A DNA stretch of 64,000 bases from Deinococcus hopiensis KR-140 (GCA_943327755.2 CALPYF020000001.1:62001-126000), one strand, 5' to 3'. Numbered from the stretch's first letter, positions 49,578 to 59,716 are shown. Numbers and translations: made by a program. Notes: generated by a model not told the origin, from the sequence alone.

Positions 49578-50210
49578 ATGCATACCCTGATTCTGGGCGC
49601 GACGGGCGGGATCGGTGCGGCGACGGCGCGGGCCTTTGCGGCCGCTGGGCACACGCTGACCCTCTCCGGGCGGGACGAGACGCGACTGGCGGCGCTGGCC
49701 TCCGAGCTGGGCGCGACGGGCCGCGCGGCGGACGTGAGCTTCGAGAGTCACGTCCGCACGCTGCTGGAGGCCGCCCCGGAGCTGGACACGCTGGTGTACG
49801 CGGCGGGCGCGGCGCACCCCGAGCCCCTGCGGGACGCGGACCCCATGCACGTCCGGGGGGTGTGGAACGCGAACTACTTCGGGGCGCTGTGGGTCATGAA
49901 GCACGGGCTGGGGCGGCTGGCGCCGGGTGGGCGGGTGTACCTGCTGGGCGCGCGGCCGGAACTGGTGACCGCGCGGGGCTTCAGTCAATACGCGGCGAGC
50001 AAGGCGGCGCTGGCCCGCGCGGCGGAGGTCGCGCGGCTGGAGCACCGGGGCGTCGGGATCACGCTGGTGCTGCCGCCTGCCGTGGAGACGGGCCTGTGGG
50101 CGCAGGTGGGCCGCGTGCCGCGCGGCGCGCTCGGGCCGGACGCGGTGGCGCGCGCCATCGTCGCGGACCGCGCGGGCGAGGCGCAGGCGGAACTCAGGAT
50201 CGACGGGTAG
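49578..50210 (+). CDS. short-chain dehydrogenase/reductase
   Basis: The 210-aa protein starts right at the cofactor loop LILGATGGIGAATA. VYAAGAAHPEP occupies the NNAG position and YAASKAAL the YxxxK catalytic pair. It is short for an SDR and the Ser of the triad is replaced in YLLGARPELV, so the reaction is uncertain. It converges on the folate gene. Confidence 0.82.
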   Translation: MHTLILGATGGIGAATARAFAAAGHTLTLSGRDETRLAALASELGATGRAADVSFESHVRTLLEAAPELDTLVYAAGAAHPEPLRDADPMHVRGVWNANYFGALWVMKHGLGRLAPGGRVYLLGARPELVTARGFSQYAASKAALARAAEVARLEHRGVGITLVLPPAVETGLWAQVGRVPRGALGPDAVARAIVADRAGEAQAELRIDG

Positions 50211-50253
50211 CGGGCCGGGCGTCCCTGTCCCTTCAGGACCGTCGTGTGCCGGG

Positions 50254-50829
50254 TCACCCCGGATGGCCCTGGCGGGTGTCGTGCGCGCCGCGCTCGGTGA
50301 CGAGCCACTGCGCGGGGCAGTCGTGCGGGTCGCGCGGCAGTTCCGGCACGAGCAGTGCGTCCTGGATCACGCCGATCGTCACGCCCCGGAACGCGGGCAG
50401 CAGGCGGTCGTAGAACCCGCCGCCGTACCCCAGACGCACGCCCGCTTGGTCGAACGCCAGCCCCGGCAGCAGGATCGCGTGCACCGTGTCCAGCGGCACC
50501 TGCGGCGCGTCCTGCGGGGGTTGCAGCACCCCGAAGCGGCTGACCTCCGTCGCGGTGTCCCAGGGGTGCAGCGTCAGGCGCGGCTCAGGGCGGAAGCGGG
50601 CGCGGGGGGCCAGCAGCTCGAAGTCGCGCGACAGGCCGCTCACATCCGGCTCGCCACTCAGGGCGCGGTAGGCCAGCACCCGGCGCGCGCCCAGCGCCCT
50701 CAGGAGGTTGCGCAGGACATCCGTGACCGGCTCGGACACGTCAGGCAGCTCCGCGCGCGCTGCTCGCGCCCAGGCACGCCACTCGGACTTGGGGGTATCG
50801 GGGGACAGGACGGGACCCACACCCGACAC
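50254..50829 (-). CDS. 5-formyltetrahydrofolate cyclo-ligase
   Basis: The enzyme converts 5-formyl-THF to 5,10-methenyl-THF with ATP. The 191-aa protein has the conserved LLPGLAFDQAGVRLGYGGGFYDRLL block and an N-terminal Lys/Arg segment (KSEWRAWARAAR). The GTG start gives the usual length. The metallophosphoesterase gene upstream is on the same strand with a 30-base gap. Confidence 0.92.
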   Translation of the reverse strand: MSGVGPVLSPDTPKSEWRAWARAARAELPDVSEPVTDVLRNLLRALGARRVLAYRALSGEPDVSGLSRDFELLAPRARFRPEPRLTLHPWDTATEVSRFGVLQPPQDAPQVPLDTVHAILLPGLAFDQAGVRLGYGGGFYDRLLPAFRGVTIGVIQDALLVPELPRDPHDCPAQWLVTERGAHDTRQGHPG

Positions 50830-50859
50830 TATGCTCTAAGGCCGCCGCGCGCCCGGCCG

Positions 50860-51684
50860 TTAGTGGGCCGCGTGCGTCCCGACCGGCCGGTCGAAGTCGT
50901 GCCAGCGTTCCCCGTCGAACAGCGGGTGCCACGGGGCGGGCGCGATCACCTGCGTGAACGAGTTCAGGCCCGTCTCGGGCGTCCAGTGATGCAGCAGGCA
51001 CATGGGCGGCTGCCGCTGCACGACCAGCTGCGCGGGCCGGTGCAGGTCCGGGTGCAGGGTCGCGTCGGTGCCGGGGCAGGTCATGACGGTCGTGTGCGCA
51101 AACCCCGCCGTGAGGCTCATGTGCAGGTGCCCGGCCGCGACGCGCAGCACCTGCGGGTGATCCAGCAGCAGGTCGCACAGAAGCTCTCGCCCACGCAGGT
51201 CAATGCCGTCCATGACGTCCAGCCCGGTCTTCACCGGCGGGTGGTGCATGAACAGCAGCGTGGGCCGCTCGGGCGCCTCTCGCAGCCGCGCCTCCAGCCA
51301 GTCCAGGCGCGTGCGGTCCAGTTCGCCGCCACCATGGCCGGGCCGGTGGGTGTCCAGGCCGATCAGGCGCAACGGAAAGTCCTCTACGGCGTACTGCATG
51401 AAGCCCGGCAGGTGTCCCGCCGGTGGAGGGCACAGGTCCATCAGCGCCGCGCGGTCGTCATGGTTGCCCGGTACGATGAACACCGGGACCCGCAGCGCCC
51501 CCAGGATCTCCCGGAACAGCGCGTATTCATGCGGCTGGCCGTGCTCCACGCAGTCGCCCGTCAGGATCACGGCGTCGGGCTGCGCGGGCATGGTGTTCAC
51601 GTGCGCCACCGCCCGCGCGAACGCCGCCGCCTTCTGCGGAAACCGGTCATCGATGTGCGGGTCGCTGAGCTGGATCACCTGCAT
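50860..51684 (-). CDS. calcineurin-like phosphoesterase, CpdA/Icc type
   Basis: The 274-aa protein has the full metal-binding set: LSDPHIDD, LTGDCVEHG, VPGNHDDR, FMHHPP and AAGHLHM. The layout is that of class III phosphodiesterases, such as CpdA, which hydrolyse cAMP or related nucleotides; metal-dependent GpdQ-type enzymes are also similar. GGAGGTG lies 6 bases before the ATG, an unusually strong site here. Confidence 0.87.
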   Translation of the reverse strand: MQVIQLSDPHIDDRFPQKAAAFARAVAHVNTMPAQPDAVILTGDCVEHGQPHEYALFREILGALRVPVFIVPGNHDDRAALMDLCPPPAGHLPGFMQYAVEDFPLRLIGLDTHRPGHGGGELDRTRLDWLEARLREAPERPTLLFMHHPPVKTGLDVMDGIDLRGRELLCDLLLDHPQVLRVAAGHLHMSLTAGFAHTTVMTCPGTDATLHPDLHRPAQLVVQRQPPMCLLHHWTPETGLNSFTQVIAPAPWHPLFDGERWHDFDRPVGTHAAH

Positions 51685-51788
51685 GCCTGTCACCTCCGGG
51701 AAGCACGTGGGCGGGAGTCGCCCGGCGTGGCATTCAGTGTGCGCTTTCTCGCATGACGGGACTCGCACATCTGCGCCGCGCCAGCGAA

Positions 51789-51817
51789 GGGGGCCGCTGC
51801 CGGTTGGCAGGGCCCCC
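51789..51817 (-). terminator. terminator of the DUF4394 lipoprotein gene
   Basis: GGGGGCC/GGCCCCC with an inner CTGCC/GGCAG stem closes a 4-base loop just beyond the stop codon on the minus strand, followed by TTCG. Confidence 0.7.
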
Positions 51818-51833
51818 TCGTCCCGCGTTCAGG

Positions 51834-52667
51834 TCAGGGGGTGGCGAGCTTCAGGGCGACGCTGCTCAGCATGACGCCCAGATTGCCCTTCATGGTCGCC
51901 TTGCCGGTGCTCAGGTCGACGGTGTACAGGTCGGTGCTGCTCGCCCCGGCGCGGCTCAGGATGGCCGAGTTCGCGCCGGCGATGTCGAAGCCGGTCTTGC
52001 CCGCCGTGACGTCCACGCCCAGCGCGCCGACCGTCTGCAGGGTGTTGAAGGTCGGGCCGCCCGCGGCGGGATGGGTGATCAGGGCGTCCTGATCGGCGTC
52101 GATGGAGTACAGCGTGGTCGGCAGGCCGGAGTTGAGTTTGCCGGTGTCGTTGAACGAGTTGGTGTACGCCGCCGCGACGAGGTTCGGGTTGGGCGTGCCG
52201 GTCGGGTACGCGAAGGTGCCGTCGGCGGTGGTGCCTGGGGTGGCGGGGGTTGGCGTGGCGGCCAGCGTGTGCCGGTAGTTCGCGTCGTCCGTGCCGATCA
52301 CGCGCAGGCGGTTCGCCGCCGGGTTGAAGTCCACGGCCACGACCGACTTGCCGTTCAGGGTGACGCTGCTGTCGTCGGTGCTCCAGCCGGTGGCCGGGTC
52401 GATGCGGTACACCTTGCCGCTGCTCGTCACGCCGTACAGCTGCCCGTCGGTGTTGCGGACATCCAGATCGACCATGGTCTCGCCGGTGCCCAGGCCGTTG
52501 ATGGTCAGGCTGCTCAGGCTGGCCTGGGGGTTGTCCAGGCCGAAGGTGTACAGCGTGTTGCCGCCCAGCCCGTACGCGACCTGCCCGGCGGGGGCCACGG
52601 GGGTACGGGTCATGGAGCAGGAGGCGAGGGTCAGGGCGGACAGGATCAGCAGCGCGCTCGTTTTCAT
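51834..52667 (-). CDS. DUF4394 lipoprotein
   Basis: The 277-aa protein has a signal peptide with lipobox (LTLASC) and a DUF4394 beta-propeller-like domain with repeated blades such as LYGVTSSGKVYRIDPATG and LYSIDADQDALITHP. Such proteins are secreted; the function is unknown. GGAGG lies 7 bases before the ATG. Confidence 0.87.
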   Translation of the reverse strand: MKTSALLILSALTLASCSMTRTPVAPAGQVAYGLGGNTLYTFGLDNPQASLSSLTINGLGTGETMVDLDVRNTDGQLYGVTSSGKVYRIDPATGWSTDDSSVTLNGKSVVAVDFNPAANRLRVIGTDDANYRHTLAATPTPATPGTTADGTFAYPTGTPNPNLVAAAYTNSFNDTGKLNSGLPTTLYSIDADQDALITHPAAGGPTFNTLQTVGALGVDVTAGKTGFDIAGANSAILSRAGASSTDLYTVDLSTGKATMKGNLGVMLSSVALKLATP

Positions 52668-52871
52668 GGGTGAACCTCCGGGATGGTGGGGGGCGGATGG
52701 CTTCCGGTCACCCGCCGCCCTGATCAGGGGTATGCGCCCCGCGTCTCACTGGATCACCCCTGCGCTTCACTGTCCGTTCATGAACGGTGCTTGCTGAACC
52801 GGGCCTCGTGCCCTGTGCTGCCGGGCCCTGCGCGCTCTATGCTGCGCGGCGCTCCCCGAGCGCCCCTGCCC

Positions 52872-53621
52872 ATGCTGATCGACTCGCTGACCCACCCTTC
52901 CCCCGACGCCCTCCTGACCTTCCTGCGCGCCCACCTGCACGCCCGAGCGACCCTGCATCTGGCCGGAGAGGTCGAGGTGCTGTACGCCGGGCGGGCCACC
53001 AGCATGGCCGAGGCCGGGGACCGCCTGCTGCTCGTCAAGCCCGACGGGTCCGTGCAGGTTCACGGGCCCAGGGGCGTGAAACCCGTGAACTGGCAGCCGC
53101 GCACCGATCACCTCTCGGCCGAACTGGACGGCGGCTGCGTGGTCCTGCACGCCGAGCGGCGCAGCCCCGCCGAGGTCGTGCGGGTGCGCGTCATCGGCTG
53201 CGTGCAGGTCACCGCGCTGAACCTCGCCGACGAGGCGCTGTTCCTCCTGCAGGGCAGCGAGGCGCAGATGCAGCAGGCCCTCGCCCGCGCGCCGCACCTC
53301 ATCGAGGACGGCCTGACGGTCCTGGACCGCGAACTGCTCGTCGGGGTGGGCGGCATTGACCTGTACGCTCGCGACGCGCAGGGCCGCTACGTGGTCGTGG
53401 AGCTCAAACGAGGCAAAGCCGGACACGACGCCGTGCACCAGCTCGGGCGCTACGTGGACGCCGTCCGCACCCAGGTATCGGCCCCAGTGCGGGGCATCCT
53501 CGCCGCGCCGGACATCACCGTGCCTGCCCTGAAGGTCGCGCAGGCCGCCGGACTGGAATACGTGAAAGTCGACGCGCTTCCCCAGGTGCAGGAGGAAGCG
53601 CGCCAACCGATGCTGTTCTGA
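52872..53621 (+). CDS. nucS: endonuclease NucS
   Basis: NucS/EndoMS cleaves mismatched or branched DNA and underlies non-canonical mismatch repair in actinobacteria and archaea. The 249-aa length fits. The N-terminal DNA-binding half has RATSMAEAGDRLLLVKPDGSVQVHGPRGVKPVNWQP, and the C-terminal nuclease has GGIDLYARDAQGRYVVVELKRGKAG with the PD-(D/E)XK residues and QLGRYV. The start at ATG 52872 gives the expected N-terminus; an in-frame ATG 33 bases upstream is possible. Confidence 0.93.
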   Translation: MLIDSLTHPSPDALLTFLRAHLHARATLHLAGEVEVLYAGRATSMAEAGDRLLLVKPDGSVQVHGPRGVKPVNWQPRTDHLSAELDGGCVVLHAERRSPAEVVRVRVIGCVQVTALNLADEALFLLQGSEAQMQQALARAPHLIEDGLTVLDRELLVGVGGIDLYARDAQGRYVVVELKRGKAGHDAVHQLGRYVDAVRTQVSAPVRGILAAPDITVPALKVAQAAGLEYVKVDALPQVQEEARQPMLF

Positions 53622-53625
53622 GGAT

Positions 53626-53654
53626 GGTTGTGGGAAAAGCTCAACCCCACAACC
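53626..53654. terminator. hairpin between convergent nucS and hisIE genes
   Basis: GGTTGTGGG and CCCACAACC form a perfect 9-bp stem with an 11-base loop, 5 bases after the nucS stop, with no U-tract. Confidence 0.5.
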
Positions 53655-53669
53655 GACAACCCACACCCT

Positions 53670-54344
53670 TCAACCGACCTCTTTCGGTCCTTTGAGTCCG
53701 GTGCGCCCCTCGCGCTCCGCGAGGACGGCGGCGACGTCGGCGGGGCTGACGCCCACCTCGGCCATGGCGAACAGGGTGTGGAAGAGCAGGTCGGCGACCT
53801 CGGTGGCGAGTTCGGCGCGGTCGGCGTTCTTCGCGGCCAGCAGGACCTCGCCGCTCTCCTCGCTGATCTTCTTCAGGACGCGGTCCAGGCCTCCGGCGTG
53901 CAGGCGGGCCACGTAACTGTTCTCGGGCAGGGTGGCGAGGCGTTCGGTGATGGTGGCGTACACGCGGTCCAGCGTGCCGTCCAGACCGGCAGGGGGCGCG
54001 CCTGTGGTCAGGAGGGGCTGGTGGTAGCAGGAGTACGCGCCGGTGTGGCAGGCCGGGCCAGTCTGCACCACGCGGTACAGCAGGCTGTCGCCGTCGCAGT
54101 CGGCCTGCACGTCTACGACCTGCTGGGTGTGGCCGCTGGTGGCACCCTTGACCCACTGCCCGGCGCGGGAGCGCGACCAGTAGGTGGCCTCGCGGGTCTC
54201 CAGGGTGCGGGCGACGGCGGCGCGGTCGGCCCAGGCCTGCATGAGGACGGCGCCGCTGCGGGCGTCCTGCGTGACGACCGGGATCAGGCCGGTCTGAGGA
54301 TCGAACTTCAGGGAGTCCAGGGACAGGGGTGTGGGGGATGTCAT
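53670..54344 (-). CDS. hisIE: bifunctional phosphoribosyl-AMP cyclohydrolase / phosphoribosyl-ATP pyrophosphatase
   Basis: The 224-aa fusion performs two early histidine steps. The HisI part (1-120) has WSRSRAGQWVKGATSGHTQ and DCDGDSLLYRVVQTGPACHTG with metal Asp and Cys residues. The HisE part (~125-224) has KKISEESGEVLLAAK and ELATEVADLLFHTL, the MazG-like acidic motif. It follows hisF by 37 bases in the same direction. Confidence 0.96.
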   Translation of the reverse strand: MTSPTPLSLDSLKFDPQTGLIPVVTQDARSGAVLMQAWADRAAVARTLETREATYWSRSRAGQWVKGATSGHTQQVVDVQADCDGDSLLYRVVQTGPACHTGAYSCYHQPLLTTGAPPAGLDGTLDRVYATITERLATLPENSYVARLHAGGLDRVLKKISEESGEVLLAAKNADRAELATEVADLLFHTLFAMAEVGVSPADVAAVLAEREGRTGLKGPKEVG

Positions 54345-54381
54345 GTCAGGCCCCCTCCGGAGGCCAGGAATGAGGTGGGGT

Positions 54382-55179
<798 letters not shown>

Positions 55180-55366
55180 GGGGCGCAGTCTACGCGCTGC
55201 CCGCGCAGGGCACTGTGGGGCTGCCCAGGCGGGCCGGAGCGCGCACGGCACCCCACAATGTTAAACCAAGTTAAGGAAAGCCTCATGGTGTTTGGTATGC
55301 TGCGGGTCACTGGGGGCACGGTGCCACCCGGTTGCTCAGGCGACCTCACGCTCTCCGGGAGGCCCC

Positions 55367-55813
55367 GTGAACACCCGCAGAATCTTCCTCATCGACGACA
55401 ACCCCAACGACGTGGAACTGGCCCTGACCGCGCTGGACGAGGTCGCCGCCGCCGACGGCACCGCCGACAGCGACGTCCGCGTGGCCAGCAGCGGCCCCGA
55501 AGCCATGACCCTGTTGCGCCGCGCCCGGGACGAGGGCACTCTGCCGGACCTGATCCTGCTGGACCTGAAGATGCCCCACATGGACGGCATCGCCATCCTG
55601 GACGCCATCCGCGCTGAACGCGGCCTGGACGGCATCCCGGTCGTGATGCTCACCACCAGCGGCGAGAAGAACGATATCCGCGAATCCTACGCGCACGGTG
55701 CGAGCGCCTACGTCGTCAAACCCCTGGACTTCACGCAGTTCCGGGACGCCCTGCGCACCATTCAGGCCTTCTGGACCGCCCTGAACCACCCCGCCCGCGC
55801 CGACCGCATCTGA
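55367..55813 (+). CDS. single-domain response regulator
   Basis: The 148-aa receiver has no output domain: acidic pair IDDNPND near the N-terminus, phosphoacceptor Asp in LILLDLKMPHMDG, Thr in LTTSGEK and Lys in VVKPLDF. The insertion pattern (NPNDVELALTALDE...) is that of Rcp1-type regulators that partner phytochrome-like kinases. GGGAGG lies 4-5 bases before the GTG. An extended -10 (TGGTATGCT) lies ~70 bases upstream. Confidence 0.92.
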   Translation: MNTRRIFLIDDNPNDVELALTALDEVAAADGTADSDVRVASSGPEAMTLLRRARDEGTLPDLILLDLKMPHMDGIAILDAIRAERGLDGIPVVMLTTSGEKNDIRESYAHGASAYVVKPLDFTQFRDALRTIQAFWTALNHPARADRI

Positions 55814-55861
55814 AGAATGCCCCAAGGGACGGCGTCCTGCCCCGGCGCTACCCTCTCAGTC

Positions 55862-56698
55862 ATGCGCGTGTACATCGGCTGCGGCGGCTACAGCAACGAC
55901 GACTGGGCAGCCCCCGGGCTGCTCTACGACGGCGTGCGCAAGGACGACTACCTCGCCACCTACGCCCGGCACTTCGACGCCGCCGAACTGAACGCCTCCT
56001 TCTACGGCATTCCCGGCCTGAAGGCCTTCGAGGGCATGCTCCGCAAGAGTGCCGGACGGGTGCGCTTCACCGTGAAACTCCACCGGGTGTTCACGCACGA
56101 CCGCGCCCCCACCGACGCCGACTTCGACCGCATGCTCCAGAGCCCCGAGCCGCTGCGCGAGGCGGGCGTGCTGGGGCCTTACCTGGCGCAGTTCCCGTAC
56201 TCGTTCCACCGCACGCCCGCCAACCGCCGGTACCTCCAGACGCTCACCGAACGCTTCGCCGGACACGAACTGGCCGTCGAGATCCGCCACGAAGGCTGGG
56301 ATCTCCCCGAGGTGCGCGAGGGCATGGCCGAGCGCGGCGTGATCTGGGTCAGCCCGGACTACCCGCCCGCCGGGGGGCTGCCCGAACCGCAGCTGCACGT
56401 CACGGCGGACGTCGGCTACCTGCGCCTGCACGGCCGCAACGCCACGAACTGGTGGGATGGCCAAAGTGCCGCCGAACGCCACGACTACCTGTATTCCCGC
56501 GCCGAGCTGGACGAGTGGGCGCAGAAGATCGCACTCGTCGCGGACGACCTGAGCGAACTGTACGTGTTCTTCGAGAACACCACCAAGGGGCACGCTCTGA
56601 AGAACATCCCGCACCTGCGCGAGGCCCTGAACGCTCACGGCGTGCCCGTGCAGACCCCCGACCCACTGGACTTTCCCGACGACGGCCGCCTGCTGTAA
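55862..56698 (+). CDS. DUF72 domain protein
   Basis: The 278-aa protein matches DUF72/YecE: an N-terminal VYIGCGGYSNDDW, LNASFYGIPGL, FTVKLHRVFTHDR and YLRLHGRN, with ELYVFFENTTKGHALKN at the end, as in a TIM-barrel fold. The biochemical role is unknown. A TACCCT box lies 7 bases before the ATG (leaderless). Confidence 0.9.
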   Translation: MRVYIGCGGYSNDDWAAPGLLYDGVRKDDYLATYARHFDAAELNASFYGIPGLKAFEGMLRKSAGRVRFTVKLHRVFTHDRAPTDADFDRMLQSPEPLREAGVLGPYLAQFPYSFHRTPANRRYLQTLTERFAGHELAVEIRHEGWDLPEVREGMAERGVIWVSPDYPPAGGLPEPQLHVTADVGYLRLHGRNATNWWDGQSAAERHDYLYSRAELDEWAQKIALVADDLSELYVFFENTTKGHALKNIPHLREALNAHGVPVQTPDPLDFPDDGRLL

Positions 56699-56743
56699 AT
56701 CCTGTCAGTCCAGCCGGGCGGTATCGCCACGGCTTCTGGGCCC

Positions 56744-57385
56744 CTATCCGTCGCCCAGGACGGCCAGGGCCGCCTCCACCCCCCGGCGGGTGGCCGCGAG
56801 CGCCTCGGGGATCCGCCACGCGCTGCGGTCACGCGGCCCGACCGGGTTGCTGATGCCCCGCACCTCCAGCGCCGGGACCCCGGCGAGCAGGGCGGCTTGG
56901 GCCACCCCGGCACCCTCCATGCCCTCGCACAGCGCGCCGGGATGACGGGCCTCCAGGGCCCGCGCCTGCGCGGCGCTGCCGGTCACGCTGCTCAGGGTCA
57001 GGGAGGGCCCCAGCGCGGCCTGCGCCCGGCCTGCGACCTCCCGGGCCTCCGCCCAGGCGGGAAAGACCGCGCCGTGCGGCCCGTCCGGCAGGACCGACAG
57101 GCCCAGCTCGGTCAGTGGCAGGAAGGTCGGCCCGTCCCAGGCGCCCAGATCCGCCTGAACCATCACGCTGGACACGGCCAGATCACCCGGGTGCAGGCCA
57201 CTGCCGGGGTACGCGCCGCCGATCCCGGCGCTGATCACCAGCCGGGCCGGCGCCTGCGCCAGGGCGCGCTGCGTCGCCAGGGCGGCGGCGACCGGGCCGA
57301 CCCCGCTGACCACCACGCGGGCGGACAGATCACGCAGGCGCTCGGCCTCACCTGCCGTCGCCACCACGACCAGGGCCGCTGTCAT
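56744..57385 (-). CDS. mqnB: futalosine hydrolase
   Basis: MqnB cleaves futalosine in the alternative menaquinone pathway found in Deinococcus-Thermus. The 213-aa protein has the nucleoside-phosphorylase fold: SAGIGGAYPGSGLHPGDL and the family end RGISNPVGPRDRSAWRIPEA, with the catalytic acid in EGMEGAGVA. The ATG was chosen ahead of the first strand (MTAALVVVATAGEAE). No other mqn gene is in the window. Confidence 0.88.
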   Translation of the reverse strand: MTAALVVVATAGEAERLRDLSARVVVSGVGPVAAALATQRALAQAPARLVISAGIGGAYPGSGLHPGDLAVSSVMVQADLGAWDGPTFLPLTELGLSVLPDGPHGAVFPAWAEAREVAGRAQAALGPSLTLSSVTGSAAQARALEARHPGALCEGMEGAGVAQAALLAGVPALEVRGISNPVGPRDRSAWRIPEALAATRRGVEAALAVLGDG

Positions 57386-57639
57386 ACCGTTGCCTGTGAA
57401 GGAGAGGGCCACATGCGTCCAGGGTAGGCCATCCCGGACCGGCCGCGGCCATCAGGGGCCGCCCGGACCTGAGCCCAGACCAGGCAGTGCAGCGGCCCTC
57501 GGCACCAGAACAACCCGGATGGCGGGGTCTGCAGCGACCCGTTCATCCGGGTAGAGGTGTGGGGAATGCGGTCAAGCCTGGGCGCACAGGTGTTCGGCTG
57601 GACCGGCTCGGTCAAGTGCTGCCGGCCGGATGATCCGGC

Positions 57640-57756
57640 TTACTCGTCGCAGCCCAGGGCGCGCAGCAGGTCGAGTTCCGTGATGGGAGGCCGGGCGCGG
57701 GCCGGCACAGGGGGAACGGGGCGGCGGCCGAACAGGCGGCGAAGCAACGCTGTCAT
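57640..57756 (-). CDS. 38-aa protein of unknown function
   Basis: A short frame encodes 38 residues beginning MTALLRRLFGRRPVPPVPAR and ending in LLRALGCDE: a basic, Pro-rich first half and an acidic helical end. GGAGGT lies 5 bases before the ATG, which is stronger than for most genes here, and the sequence just upstream is AT-rich as expected for a promoter. A GCCGGAT/ATCCGGC palindrome follows the stop. No homologue is known to me. Confidence 0.55.
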   Translation of the reverse strand: MTALLRRLFGRRPVPPVPARARPPITELDLLRALGCDE

Positions 57757-57963
57757 GGAAGACCTCCAGATCTGATGATGAACTGACCTTACATTAAGAA
57801 GCCTTCATTTTGATGTGAGTTTTTTGGCGAGATCACATGAGTTGAAGCCGGGTGGCCACCTCCCATCAAACTGATCGTCGCCTGAACCACCATTAACGTT
57901 GCCCCGCCCTGGACTCACGGCGCGTCATGTGCCCCCACGTAGGCTCATTTGCGGAGGTACCAC

Positions 57964-58980
57964 ATGAAAAAACTTCTTCTTATTCCGGCCGCCATGCTCC
58001 TGAGCACCGCCGCCGCTGCCCCCAAAATCAGCGCCCAGAGCATCATCGTGAACCCCACGCAGCCCGACCTGAACGTCAGCGTGCGCGTGGACAAGGACAC
58101 GACCGGCAACCAGAACCCCGCCTACCGCGTGGGCGACAAGATCAGCATCAGCGCCACCGTCAACCGTGACGCGTACGTGTACCTGTTCAACGTCAACCCC
58201 GACGGCAGCGTCGACCAGATCCTGCCCAACCGCCTGAGCGACAGCAACCTCGTGAAGGCCAATACCACCAAGGTGTTCCCCGCGCCCGAAGACAACTTCA
58301 ACTTCACGGTCGCCGGCCCCATCGGGCAGAACAAGGTCCTGGCCCTGGCCAGCCTCACCCCGCTGAACCTGGATCAGATCAGCTCCTTCAAGACCACCCA
58401 GGACCAGTTCGCCACCGTGACCGCCAAGAACCAGGCCGGTCTGGCGCAGGCGCTGAGCATCGTCGTCAACCCCCTGCCGCAGAACAGCTGGGTCAGTGAC
58501 ACCGCCTTCTACACCGTCGCGGGCCGCACCCCCGTCAGCACCGGCAGCCTGTTCATCGGCACGAACGTGAACAACGCGACCGTGATCCTGAACGGCCAGC
58601 GCCTGGGCGGCGCGAACGTCACCTACAGCAACCTCCGTGCGGGCACCTACCCCATCCGCGTGCAGGCCCCCGGCTACCGTGACTTCGCCACCACCGTGTC
58701 CATCCGCGGCGGCAGCACCACCAACGTGAACGTCGAGTTCGCGCAGGCCGTCACGCCCGCCCCCGCCACCCGCTACACCGTCTCGATCCGCAGCACCGTC
58801 AGCGGCGCGCGCATCTTCGTGGACGGCGACGAGGCCGGCGTCATCCGCAACGGCGGGCTCGACCTGAGCCTCACCCCCGGCGTGCACGAGATCTCCATGG
58901 TCGCCAGCGGCTACCGCACCTTCACGAGCACGTACAACGTGACGAAGAACGGCCAGATCACCATCACCCCCACCCGCTGA
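57964..58980 (+). CDS. exported DUF4384 and PEGA-domain protein
   Basis: The 338-aa protein starts with a signal peptide (KKLLLIPAAMLLSTAAAA). Residues ~40-170 match DUF4384 (RVGDKISISATVNRDAYVYLFNVNPDGSVDQILPN), which is found in Deinococcus surface proteins. Two PEGA-type domains follow (~185-255 and ~265-338), each with NVNNATVILNGQRLG...LRAGTYPIRVQAPGYRDF or a similar pattern. It probably sits in the cell envelope. GGAGG lies 6 bases before the ATG. Upstream, 57757-57963 is AT-rich and gene-free, shared by this gene and the 38-aa gene. Confidence 0.88.
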   Translation: MKKLLLIPAAMLLSTAAAAPKISAQSIIVNPTQPDLNVSVRVDKDTTGNQNPAYRVGDKISISATVNRDAYVYLFNVNPDGSVDQILPNRLSDSNLVKANTTKVFPAPEDNFNFTVAGPIGQNKVLALASLTPLNLDQISSFKTTQDQFATVTAKNQAGLAQALSIVVNPLPQNSWVSDTAFYTVAGRTPVSTGSLFIGTNVNNATVILNGQRLGGANVTYSNLRAGTYPIRVQAPGYRDFATTVSIRGGSTTNVNVEFAQAVTPAPATRYTVSIRSTVSGARIFVDGDEAGVIRNGGLDLSLTPGVHEISMVASGYRTFTSTYNVTKNGQITITPTR

Positions 58981-59010
58981 TCGGCTGACCACAGCCCCCG
59001 CAGGTTGCTT

Positions 59011-59036
59011 CCCCCACCCCAACCGGGTGGGGGTTT
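59011..59036 (+). terminator. terminator of the DUF4384/PEGA gene
   Basis: CCCCCACCC/GGGTGGGGG (9-bp stem, 5-base loop) is followed by TTT on the plus strand, 30 bases after the stop. Confidence 0.8.
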
Positions 59037-59146
59037 CACGTCGTGCGGCTGAAGGCCTTTCCTGCACACAGCCGGGCGCGGTGCAGGCCTCCGGCCAGGA
59101 CCGAGAGAGGACAGGAAGGCATGGGGGGAGGCCCCGGAGACGGCCG

Positions 59147-59716
59147 TCAGGTGGGACCGTCGCGCAGCAGGTCGTGCAGCACCCGCGCCGTCATGCCCCA
59201 GATGTCGTGCCCCTGCCACGGGTAGCGGTACAGCGGCACCCGCGTCCCGTCCGGCAGGGTGCGGATCTCCCGGGTCATGGGCACGGCGCGCAGATCCGCC
59301 AGGCCCGGCAGGAGCAGCTGCGCGACCTCGCCCGACAGCGTCAGGGTGGGCTGGGCGGGAATGCGCGCCAGGACCGGCGTCACGTGGAAGCCGATGGGCG
59401 TGAACACATCGTCCAGTTCACCCAGGACCGTCACCTGCGCCGGGTCCAGCCCGACCTCCTCCTGCGCCTCGCGCAGCGCGGCCTCCACCGGAGTCTCGCC
59501 GCGCTCCAGGCTGCCGCCGGGGAAGCTGATCTGCCCTTTGTGGGTGGGCAGGTCCGCCGAGCGCACCGTGAGCAGCACCCGCGCGTCCACCTCGCGCGTG
59601 AGGCCCACGAGGACCGCCGCGCGGCGGTAGTCCGGCAGGTGCAGCGTGCGGCGCTCCCGTTCCCCCAGCCACGTCGCCCACGGGTCGGCCGTCACCGCGT
59701 CCAGCGGGTCGGTCAT
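59147..59716 (-). CDS. Nudix hydrolase, CoA pyrophosphatase-like
   Basis: The 189-aa protein has a perfect Nudix box GGSLERGETPVEAALREAQEEVGL and, before it, LLTVRSADLPTHKGQISFPGG, which matches the NuCoA motif of CoA diphosphatases. These enzymes split CoA or its derivatives into phosphopantetheine and 3',5'-ADP. The ATG overlaps the mazG stop (ATGA). Confidence 0.92.
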   Translation of the reverse strand: MTDPLDAVTADPWATWLGERERRTLHLPDYRRAAVLVGLTREVDARVLLTVRSADLPTHKGQISFPGGSLERGETPVEAALREAQEEVGLDPAQVTVLGELDDVFTPIGFHVTPVLARIPAQPTLTLSGEVAQLLLPGLADLRAVPMTREIRTLPDGTRVPLYRYPWQGHDIWGMTARVLHDLLRDGPT

